A stretch of DNA of 64,000 nt from Glaciecola sp. HTCC2999 (lineage in GTDB: Bacteria > Pseudomonadota > Gammaproteobacteria > Enterobacterales > Alteromonadaceae), in NCBI GenBank assembly GCA_949498985.1, contig CATECQ010000019.1, positions 1 to 64,000 on the forward strand, written 5' to 3'. Both the position numbers and the translations under genes were made by a program. The notes beneath the pieces are model-generated. The model had not been told where the DNA came from, searched no databases, and saw only the letters and a list, made by a program, of their open reading frames with translations. Positions 51,580 through 59,605 of the stretch are shown piece by piece; the first letter of the stretch is position 1, and each line of letters begins with the position of its first letter.

Positions 51580-52557
51580 CTACACTCGTCGATAAAGGGT
51601 ATATGTGGTCATTACCATGACCAATAATAAACAAGCCGCCACTGCGTTATGTAAGGTTGCGACGGTTAATGGTAAAGAATAAAGAACATTACTAATACCC
51701 AGTAATACCTGGGCTGTTAATACGACTGCAATAGTCACGCCTAACTTTCGTAACATGTTTGAATTTGATTTACTGAATAGCACAAACGCTAACCAGATCA
51801 GATATGCACTAACAACAATCGCACCGATTCTATGGATAATATGCATTGTCATCCGCTCATTATACGAGTGTACACCAAACTCATAATTATCTGCCTCAGG
51901 TATACTAAATGCTCCTGAGAACTCTATACGAGATTGCCAATCACCTTGGCAAATTGGTAATTCAGTACAGGCTAATGACGCATAATTAGCAGATGTCCAG
52001 CCACCTAAGGCTATCTGTCCTACTAATAATGCGGTTCCAATCACAGCATATTTTGCATAATCACGCATATGGCTATTACCCATAGGTAACTGATATGGGG
52101 TCATTCTTAAATACAATAAAAACAAGGATGAAATAACGGTAAACCCACCCAATAAATGGGCCATGACGATAGCAGGCAGCAGGTTGAGTGTGACAGTCCA
52201 CATACCTAGTGCGCCTTGAAAACAGACTAAACCGAGTAAAATAACCGGTAATTTTAAAGGCTGGCCTTGTTTGCGTTTAAATACCGCTAAACTTGCGATA
52301 ATTAAAATAAACAACCCTAACGTACTTGCAAAATATCTATGGATCATTTCGTTCCACGCTTTTTCAACCTCAACGGGTCGCTCAGGAAATGCCTGGTTGG
52401 CAACATCAATAGTTTGCTCTGTCATAGGCACACCGATTAACCCATAACATCCAGGCCAGTCTGGACAGCCTAAGCCCGCATCGGTTAAACGTGTATACGC
52501 ACCTAAAACAATTACAATCAATGCAAGGAAAATGCTTGCCTGCGCCAATTTTTTCAT
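51580..52557 (-). CDS. ctaA: Heme A synthase CtaA/COX15
   Basis: 325 aa; [42 protein letters not shown]. Confidence 0.94.
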   Translation of the reverse strand: MKKLAQASIFLALIVIVLGAYTRLTDAGLGCPDWPGCYGLIGVPMTEQTIDVANQAFPERPVEVEKAWNEMIHRYFASTLGLFILIIASLAVFKRKQGQPLKLPVILLGLVCFQGALGMWTVTLNLLPAIVMAHLLGGFTVISSLFLLYLRMTPYQLPMGNSHMRDYAKYAVIGTALLVGQIALGGWTSANYASLACTELPICQGDWQSRIEFSGAFSIPEADNYEFGVHSYNERMTMHIIHRIGAIVVSAYLIWLAFVLFSKSNSNMLRKLGVTIAVVLTAQVLLGISNVLYSLPLTVATLHNAVAACLLLVMVMTTYTLYRRV

Positions 52558-52566
52558 GGATTTACA

Positions 52567-53169
52567 TCAACCTATTCTGGATAACTTTAGCAGTTTTTTT
52601 ATATCCGAAAGTATACTTCGACTTGCTTGAACTGCTTCTTCTTTGTCTGAATACAACGCATGTTTGAGCATGCCGTTATTTAATGTATCGACAATAAAAA
52701 TACCATCAGACGACACACTTTTAAACATCTCATTTACATTTTCCTTGGTTAAATTTAACGTTTGCATACGTTTGAATGTATCTAAGGAACTTTTACCGTC
52801 CGATAAATTAGTATCTTCAGACGATTGAAGCGCCGTTAACTGACTGTTTTGCGTAGTTATTATGAGAGGTTCAACCCTATCCATATGCTTTCCAAGTGCA
52901 ATATGAATTTGCCCCAATGCATATATTGCATTAGCGCATTTAGCATCACATTGTTCAGGTAACACGTAAACTAAACGCCACAAAGGGGGCAATTCAGCAA
53001 AATTGGCTGAAAAATCTATAGGGGGTGTGAGTAATTCACCTTGATTCGTTGCCCCTTTATTAAACCAATCATTCTCTAATGCCACTTTAGCAAGGATTAC
53101 CGGGAGCACAAAAACCACTACAAGTGCGATGATTGCTATCTGATTTTTCTTTTCTGCCATGGGTTTCAC
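52567..53169 (-). CDS. Uncharacterised membrane-anchored protein of the cytochrome oxidase locus
   Basis: 200 aa; one N-terminal TM; LWRLVYVLPEQCDAKCANAIYALGQIHIALGKHMDRVEPLII. Embedded between SURF1 and ctaA. Confidence 0.75.
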   Translation of the reverse strand: MKPMAEKKNQIAIIALVVVFVLPVILAKVALENDWFNKGATNQGELLTPPIDFSANFAELPPLWRLVYVLPEQCDAKCANAIYALGQIHIALGKHMDRVEPLIITTQNSQLTALQSSEDTNLSDGKSSLDTFKRMQTLNLTKENVNEMFKSVSSDGIFIVDTLNNGMLKHALYSDKEEAVQASRSILSDIKKLLKLSRIG

Positions 53170-53193
53170 TTTTCCTTTTATACTAGGTAAACA

Positions 53194-53910
53194 CTATTGA
53201 ACTGTTCGCTTTTTTCGCCAAGCAATGAAATAAATGATAAATCCAGCAATCGCTAATCCAAACCATTGAATCGCATAGCCAATATGTTTTTCAGGAGCCA
53301 TCACTACAGGCGTCCATTGGCGGATATAATCTTCTGATGGCTGTGTCACTGTCAGCATATATGGTAATAACGGTTTATCTATTAAATCACCTAACCGTGA
53401 GATTTCTATTTGTTGTATCACTTTAGGAAATTGACCATCGTTGAGCGCAGTTTCCGTTACAAATCGGTTTATCCCTGGAATACTGATGGCGCCAGTTAAT
53501 GGCTTTGTCAGTTCTTCTAATGCCGGAATATTAGGTAATGTTAAACGGTCCTTACGGCCTTTTACCCAACCCATGTTCACTAACAACCAACCCTCTTCCG
53601 TATTAACTGGTACGACTAATTTAAATCCAATCTGCCCATTTGACTGTTGATTATCTAGCCATAAATATTTATCACTATATTCAAGTGGACTTATATTAAT
53701 CATGACATCTCTTACATCAGATAAATTTAGGGTCGTTAACATTCTATGTTCAATGACACCCTGCGCTTGGCGCTCGGATATCTGTATGACACGTTCTTTT
53801 TTATCCTCATAACGTGCAATTTGCCAGCTTCCTAAACTACATAGAATACTTATTACTATCGTCACAATTAAGTGTGAAATAATTGTTAAAACCTTGCTAT
53901 TATTAGGCAT
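53194..53910 (-). CDS. SURF1 family cytochrome oxidase biogenesis protein
   Basis: 238 aa; two TMs; GSWQIARYEDKKERV, VNMGWVKGRKDRLTLP, HIGYAIQWFGLAIAGFIIY. Confidence 0.92.
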   Translation of the reverse strand: MPNNSKVLTIISHLIVTIVISILCSLGSWQIARYEDKKERVIQISERQAQGVIEHRMLTTLNLSDVRDVMINISPLEYSDKYLWLDNQQSNGQIGFKLVVPVNTEEGWLLVNMGWVKGRKDRLTLPNIPALEELTKPLTGAISIPGINRFVTETALNDGQFPKVIQQIEISRLGDLIDKPLLPYMLTVTQPSEDYIRQWTPVVMAPEKHIGYAIQWFGLAIAGFIIYFIAWRKKRTVQ

Positions 53911-53948
53911 CCATATTTCTCAGTCATTTAGTCATATTAAGGCGACTC

Positions 53949-54158
53949 ATGCTTATAAAAATTCTTATTGGTGGTTTATTACTGGTTATGATATTCAGTT
54001 TATTTCAAGCGATGCGTGTCATGATGCAAGGTGATAATGCACAAACGAACATGTCTAAGTTTATTGGCCGTCGTGTATTACTATCGGCCATCATTGTTTT
54101 ATTAATTATTATCGGTGTAGCAACAGGTTTAATTGAGGCAAACCCTAGACCCTACTAA
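53949..54158 (+). CDS. DUF2909 (twin transmembrane) family protein
   Basis: 69 aa; two TM helices, MLIKILIGGLLLVMIFSLFQAMRVMMQG...FIGRRVLLSAIIVLLIIIGVATG. Confidence 0.82.
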   Translation: MLIKILIGGLLLVMIFSLFQAMRVMMQGDNAQTNMSKFIGRRVLLSAIIVLLIIIGVATGLIEANPRPY

Positions 54159-54200
54159 CGTTAATCCTTAGTGACATGGATACGCTATTAGGTGAACAAA

Positions 54201-54240
54201 AAACCAGCGAACTATTAACGTTACGCTGGTTTATAATTTT
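54201..54240. terminator. Terminator between the DUF2909 gene and ctaE
   Basis: aaaccagcg...cgctggttt (9-bp stem) flanked by an A run and a T-rich tail; the two flanking genes are convergent. Confidence 0.75.
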
Positions 54241-54241
54241 A

Positions 54242-55123
54242 TTAAATAATGTAAACAAAGAAAAACAACATTACCCAGACTACATCCACAAAGTGCCAAT
54301 ACCAACTTCCTGCTTGAAACGCAAAGTGATTATCTGGAGTGAAATGCCCTTTTTGTACTCTAAACCACAAGACAATTAATATCACAGTACCTAAAGTCAC
54401 GTGCATACCATGGAATCCAGTCAACATAAAGAAAGTGTTTCCATATAAACCTGAATCAAGCGTTAGGCCTATTTCATAAGCATGGACATATTCTTCTACC
54501 TGTAGTGCTAAGAAAATACAGCCAAGAATAATTGTCGCACCGAGCATCCATGAGAGCTGTTTACGTTTATTTTGTTCAAGTCCAACGTGTGCATAATGGC
54601 ACGTCACTGATGAAGTTAATAATAACAAGGTGTTGATAAGCGGTAATCCAAACCAGCCCATTTGTGTTGATTCTGTTCCGCCAGGCGTTTGTAGTAATGG
54701 CCACACTGCTTCAAAACCAGGCCAGAGCACTTCATTCGTCATTGCATTATTCGATGCTCCGCCTAACCATGGAATAGCAATCATACGTGCGTAAAATAAA
54801 GCACCAAAAAATGCAGCAAAAAACATTACTTCTGAGAAAATAAACCACGCCATACCTTGGCGATATGAACGTCCTAATTGGGCTGAGTATAGTCCTGACA
54901 TTGACTCATGGATCTGATTACGGAACCAGCCTGTTACCATAACAATTAACATAACTATCCCAGCAAGTAATACCCACTCACCAAAACCTTCTTTGCCTTT
55001 TGTCACTTCTACAGTGAAGTTTCCCGCGCCTACGGCTATTAAAAATAGTGCAATTGCACCTACAATAGGCCAAATGCTTTGTTCTGGGACATAATATTTT
55101 TCGTATTGTTCTTGCTGTGCCAT
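54242..55123 (-). CDS. ctaE: Cytochrome c oxidase subunit III
   Basis: 293 aa; MAWFIFSEVMFFAAFFGALFYAR, GFHGMHVTLGTVIL, WYWHFVDVVWVMLFFFVYI. Confidence 0.95.
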   Translation of the reverse strand: MAQQEQYEKYYVPEQSIWPIVGAIALFLIAVGAGNFTVEVTKGKEGFGEWVLLAGIVMLIVMVTGWFRNQIHESMSGLYSAQLGRSYRQGMAWFIFSEVMFFAAFFGALFYARMIAIPWLGGASNNAMTNEVLWPGFEAVWPLLQTPGGTESTQMGWFGLPLINTLLLLTSSVTCHYAHVGLEQNKRKQLSWMLGATIILGCIFLALQVEEYVHAYEIGLTLDSGLYGNTFFMLTGFHGMHVTLGTVILIVLWFRVQKGHFTPDNHFAFQAGSWYWHFVDVVWVMLFFFVYII

Positions 55124-55135
55124 TTAAGGACTCCT

Positions 55136-55711
55136 TTACTCTGATACTTCTGCTTGAGCGGCAGCCACTTCTTTTGCGGCTGCGGTCACATCATACAAAG
55201 TATATTGAACGGTAAATGTGGTTAATTCTTCGGGAATTTGTGGATCAACGTAAAACTGCATGGGCATCACCGCCTCCTCACCCGAAGGTAGAGGTTGATT
55301 ATTGAAACAAAAACATTCTGTTTTATTCAGATAAATAGCTGCAGTTCCAGGTGATACCGAAGGTATCGCTTGCCCTACGATATCTCGAAATGCAGGGTTT
55401 CTGACATAAAACTCAACTGTATTCAGTTCACCTGGGTGAACTTGAATGCGTTCTGTTCTTGCTTCAAATGCCCAAGGCATTCCTGTGGTTGTTTTTGTTA
55501 TAAATTCCACAGTAATTAACCTTTCTTTGTCTATATTTGTCGCCTCATAAACAACCGCGGTTTCATTTGTTTTCCCATTGATGCCTGTAATATCACAAAA
55601 CACATCATATAAAGGGACCAACGCAAAACCAAAAGTGAACATACCAAAAACAATCGCTACTAGTTTAACTACTAGTTTCTTATTTGGACTGTCATTAAAC
55701 TGTTCACTCAT
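55136..55711 (-). CDS. ctaG: Cytochrome c oxidase assembly protein CtaG/Cox11
   Basis: 191 aa; FGFALVPLYDVFCDITGINGKT, KTECFCFNNQPL. Confidence 0.95.
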   Translation of the reverse strand: MSEQFNDSPNKKLVVKLVAIVFGMFTFGFALVPLYDVFCDITGINGKTNETAVVYEATNIDKERLITVEFITKTTTGMPWAFEARTERIQVHPGELNTVEFYVRNPAFRDIVGQAIPSVSPGTAAIYLNKTECFCFNNQPLPSGEEAVMPMQFYVDPQIPEELTTFTVQYTLYDVTAAAKEVAAAQAEVSE

Positions 55712-55730
55712 AGCCGCTCCCTATTTATCT

Positions 55731-57329
55731 TTACTTAATAACAGGTGGAGTATCAAACGTGTGATAAGGAGCAGGAGAAGGTATTTCCCACTCAAGCCCT
55801 TCAGCTCCATCCCACACTTGATCGGTTGCTGGCTCGCCTTTCTTACGACAAGCTTTAATCAGCAATGCCAAGAAAATGAGCTGTGATAAACCAAACGCAA
55901 ACCCACCAATACTGATCCATTTATTAAAATCAGCAAACTGTAATGCGTAATCAGGAATACGACGAGGCATACCCGCTAACCCAACAAAGTGCATCGGGAA
56001 GAAGAGCACATTAACCGATACTAATGATGCCCAGAAGTGCCATTTCGCCAGCGTGTTGTCATACATCACCCCAGTCCACTTAGGTAGCCAATAATATGCT
56101 GCAGCCATTATCGAGAACACTGCACCAGTAACGAGTACATAATGGAAGTGAGCGACTACAAAATAGGTATCATGATATTGGAAATCTACAGGCGTAATTG
56201 CCAGCATCAGACCTGATAAGCCTCCTATTGTGAATAAAACTACAAAGGCAATGGCAAATAACATTGGTATTTCAAATGTCATAGATCCACGCCACATAGT
56301 AGCAACCCAGTTAAATACTTTCACACCAGTTGGTACAGATATCAGCATGGTGGCAAACATAAAGAACATTTCAGCAGCCACCGGCATACCGGTTGTAAAC
56401 ATGTGGTGAGCCCAGACAATGAATGACAACAATGCGATAGAAGCTGTCGCGTAAACCATTGAGGCATAACCAAACAGTCTTTTACGCGCAAATGTAGGGA
56501 TGATATGTGAGATGATACCAAATGCTGGTAAAATCATGATATACACTTCTGGGTGACCAAAGAACCAGAAGATGTGTTGGAACATCACTGGATCACCACC
56601 TCCAGCCGCGTTAAAGAAACTAGTGCCAAAATACTTATCCGTGAGCACCATGGTCACAACACCGGCTAGAACTGGCATTACCGCGATTAATAAGAATGCG
56701 GTAATTAACCATGTCCAAACGAACATAGGCATTTTCATCCACGTCATACCCGGTGCACGCATATTCCAAATGGTCACAACAACATTAATTGCACCCATAA
56801 TCGACGAGATACCCATGATATGTACAGAAAATACAAATAATGCCGTACTATCACTACTGTAGGTTGTAGAAAGTGGAGCATAGAATGTCCAACCAAATGC
56901 AGGACCGCCACCTTCCATGAAGAGTGAAGATAATAAGATTAAGAAAGCAAATGGTAGTATCCAGAAACTCCAGTTATTCATTCGAGGTAGCGCCATATCT
57001 GGCGCACCTATCATCATCGGAATCAACCAGTTAGCAAGACCGGTAAATGCTGGCATTACCGCACCAAACACCATGATTAAGCCATGGACTGTGGTCATTT
57101 GATTGAAGAAATTAGGATCGACAATTTGCAAACCCGGTTGGAATAATTCCGCTCGGATAACCATTGCCATCGCTCCACCTGTTAAAAACATGATGAAGGA
57201 GAACCATAGGTATAAACTGCCTATATCTTTATGGTTAGTTGTAAACAACCAACGTTTAATTCCAGTAGGAATATGGTGGTGATGATCATCATGTTCATCA
57301 TGATGCATTGTATCGGTAGCAGTACTCAT
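55731..57329 (-). CDS. ctaD: Cytochrome c oxidase subunit I
   Basis: 532 aa heme-copper oxidase; [32 protein letters not shown]; His-rich N-terminus. Confidence 0.97.
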   Translation of the reverse strand: MSTATDTMHHDEHDDHHHHIPTGIKRWLFTTNHKDIGSLYLWFSFIMFLTGGAMAMVIRAELFQPGLQIVDPNFFNQMTTVHGLIMVFGAVMPAFTGLANWLIPMMIGAPDMALPRMNNWSFWILPFAFLILLSSLFMEGGGPAFGWTFYAPLSTTYSSDSTALFVFSVHIMGISSIMGAINVVVTIWNMRAPGMTWMKMPMFVWTWLITAFLLIAVMPVLAGVVTMVLTDKYFGTSFFNAAGGGDPVMFQHIFWFFGHPEVYIMILPAFGIISHIIPTFARKRLFGYASMVYATASIALLSFIVWAHHMFTTGMPVAAEMFFMFATMLISVPTGVKVFNWVATMWRGSMTFEIPMLFAIAFVVLFTIGGLSGLMLAITPVDFQYHDTYFVVAHFHYVLVTGAVFSIMAAAYYWLPKWTGVMYDNTLAKWHFWASLVSVNVLFFPMHFVGLAGMPRRIPDYALQFADFNKWISIGGFAFGLSQLIFLALLIKACRKKGEPATDQVWDGAEGLEWEIPSPAPYHTFDTPPVIK

Positions 57330-57341
57330 TCTCAGTGCCCC

Positions 57342-58523
57342 CTATTTACCATTTGCAAAAGTATGCACTTCAGACGCTTGTACAATATCACCAGTATTGT
57401 TGCCCCATGCATTACGTTGATATGTAATTACCGCAGCAATCTCAGATAGTGTGAGTTGTTTAGCAAATGATTGCATTGCAGTACCCGTTCGACCATTGAG
57501 TAAAATATCAATATGGCCTGCTCGATCGTTAAGTGCTAAGTCGCTACCTTTTATCGCAGGGAATACACCTGGCAAACCCTCACCATTAGGCATGTGACAC
57601 GCAGCACACTTGGCAAGATAGACTTTTTGACCTGTAGTCATTAAATCATCCATACTCATGTTCATCGCTAATAAACGCTCTTCTTCTTCCTTAGCAATTT
57701 GAATCGCAGCAATTTTTTCTGTTTTCCAGGCTTCATAATCTGCAGGATCTTTAGCAATGACCACTATTGGCATGAACCCATGGTCTTTACCACATAATTC
57801 GGCACATTGCCCACGGTAGACACCCGGCTCATTGACATTAGTCCAAGCTTCATTAATAAAACCTGGATTAGCATCTTTTTTAACTGCAAAATCAGGCACC
57901 CACCAAGAATGGATTACGTCGTCTGAAGTAATCAGGAAACGGACTTTTTGACCCGTTGGAATGACAAGTGGACGATCCACTTCTAGTAAGTAATTTTCAC
58001 TTTTAGAAAACTTATTATTAATTTGTTCACGTTGTGTAGCGAGATTAGAAAAATATTCAATATCTGAATCCATATATTTGTAGTGCCATTTCCACTGTGA
58101 ACCAGTAACTAACACGGTCAAATCAGCATCAGATGTGTCTTCCATCGCAATCAATGTATTCGCAGCTGGGACGGCCATCAAAATCAAGATGATAAAAGGT
58201 ACAACGGTCCAAGCAATTTCGACTTTTACACTTTCATGAAAATTGGCAGGTTTAGCTCCACGTGATTTACGATGTAGATACATAGACACAAACATCACGC
58301 CAAATACAACCACCGCGATACCAATACACACCATAAACATCAACATGTGTAAATCATATACCTGAGTGCTGATATCCGTCACACCTTGACGTAAATTAAG
58401 GTCACTTCTTCCATCAGACTCAACTGATTGCGCAAATACCGGTAACGTTAGGCATAAAGTGACAATTGATATCACCATTTTTGTGAGTAGGTTCACTAAC
58501 CACCTCCAAGAAAAATTAAACAC
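57342..58523 (-). CDS. ctaC: Cytochrome c oxidase subunit II with C-terminal cytochrome c domain
   Basis: 393 aa; CuA motif YRGQCAELCGKDHGFM, heme motif CAACHMPNGEGLPG. Confidence 0.96.
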   Translation of the reverse strand: MFNFSWRWLVNLLTKMVISIVTLCLTLPVFAQSVESDGRSDLNLRQGVTDISTQVYDLHMLMFMVCIGIAVVVFGVMFVSMYLHRKSRGAKPANFHESVKVEIAWTVVPFIILILMAVPAANTLIAMEDTSDADLTVLVTGSQWKWHYKYMDSDIEYFSNLATQREQINNKFSKSENYLLEVDRPLVIPTGQKVRFLITSDDVIHSWWVPDFAVKKDANPGFINEAWTNVNEPGVYRGQCAELCGKDHGFMPIVVIAKDPADYEAWKTEKIAAIQIAKEEEERLLAMNMSMDDLMTTGQKVYLAKCAACHMPNGEGLPGVFPAIKGSDLALNDRAGHIDILLNGRTGTAMQSFAKQLTLSEIAAVITYQRNAWGNNTGDIVQASEVHTFANGK

Positions 58524-58621
58524 AGCAAAACATTTGATTTTCTACATATATGTAAATATGTTACGTCAAATGTTAAGCGCAATTACTTTGTATGTGAAAA
58601 ATATGTTAAACAATGTATGAT

Positions 58622-58649
58622 AAATAAACAACTACTTTGTTGTTTATTT
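58622..58649. repeat. 11-bp inverted repeat in the ctaC leader
   Basis: aaataaacaac-tacttt-gttgtttattt, perfect arms. Confidence 0.75.
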
Positions 58650-58722
58650 TCAAATAAATAGCAGAGTTTTTAGAAAGGTTTGTTCAGATAATATTACGCA
58701 CGTATTTTTTATCGTTTATTAG

Positions 58723-58740
58723 TATTGATCTTTATCAATA
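58723..58740. promoter_or_regulatory. FNR/EtrA-type binding site upstream of the cytochrome oxidase operon
   Basis: tattgat-cttt-atcaata, a perfect palindrome containing TTGAT-N4-ATCAA (58725-58738). Confidence 0.75.
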
Positions 58741-58760
58741 ATAAATTTTAAAGTTTCCAT

Positions 58761-58802
58761 AAAAAAAGAGTGTGGACACCATTTCGCCCACACTCTTTTT
58801 TA
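58761..58802 (-). terminator. Intrinsic terminator after lexA
   Basis: aaaaaagagtgtgg...cccacactctttttt, strong stem with A/T flanks. Lies just downstream of lexA on the minus strand. Confidence 0.88.
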
Positions 58803-58849
58803 GGAAATGAAGTATGTTTTGCGTATATTAACAAATAAGTTAAACGCAA

Positions 58850-59473
58850 CTACATCCAATCAGCATTCCTTATAACACCGACTGCAATTCCTTCAATATT
58901 AAATGGCTCTTCCGCTAGATCGACTTTGATGGGATCAAAATCCTCGTTCTCTGCATGTAATAGGACATGTTGGCCATTCTTCTCTAAACGTTTTACCGTC
59001 ACATCTTCACCTACTCGTGCCACGACAACCTGCCCGTTGTGAACATCAATAGTGCGATGAACAGCCAACAAATCACCATCCAAGATACCAATGTCTTTCA
59101 TCGACATACCATTTACTCGTAACAAAAAATCGGCTTGTGGATGAAATAAGTTCGGATCTACCTGGTAATGAGACTCAACATGTTCCTGCGCCAATATTGG
59201 CTCCCCCGCAGCGACTCGACCGATTAAAGGTAAGCCCAACTCTTCAGGTGTATCATCTAAAGGAATATTTAACTTAATGCCACGAGAAGTACCCGCTAAA
59301 ATCTCAATCACCCCTTTTCGAGCCAGTGCTTTAAGGTGCTCCTCTGCTGCATTAGGAGATTTAAAGCCTAACTGACGCGCAATCTCTGCACGCGTGGGAG
59401 GCATCCCCGTATCAAGCATAGTGGCTTTGATTAAATCGAGAACTTCTTGTTGTCTGGGAGTTAGTGGACGCAT
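58850..59473 (-). CDS. lexA: SOS repressor LexA
   Basis: 207 aa; [54 protein letters not shown], cleavage region GRVAAGEP, catalytic [14 protein letters not shown]. Confidence 0.98.
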   Translation of the reverse strand: MRPLTPRQQEVLDLIKATMLDTGMPPTRAEIARQLGFKSPNAAEEHLKALARKGVIEILAGTSRGIKLNIPLDDTPEELGLPLIGRVAAGEPILAQEHVESHYQVDPNLFHPQADFLLRVNGMSMKDIGILDGDLLAVHRTIDVHNGQVVVARVGEDVTVKRLEKNGQHVLLHAENEDFDPIKVDLAEEPFNIEGIAVGVIRNADWM

Positions 59474-59480
59474 AAACAGC

Positions 59481-59496
59481 CTGTTAATTAATACAG
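59481..59496. promoter_or_regulatory. LexA box 1 (perfect consensus)
   Basis: ctgttaattaatacag = CTGT-N8-ACAG, 7 bp upstream of the lexA start codon. Confidence 0.9.
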
Positions 59497-59499
59497 TTA

Positions 59500-59515
59500 C
59501 TGTTAGTATATCCAG
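59500..59515. promoter_or_regulatory. LexA box 2 overlapping the lexA -10
   Basis: ctgttagtatatccag, 7 of 8 conserved positions. The reverse strand contains -10 tatact (59505-59510) with -35-like ttgtaa (59527-59532), 16-nt spacer. Confidence 0.8.
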
Positions 59516-59605
59516 TATTATATAAATTACAACCCCTGATAAATATCCCTAAATACAATTGTCATGTATAATCTGAAAAAAATATCAAAGGATAAATTAC
59601 GGTCC

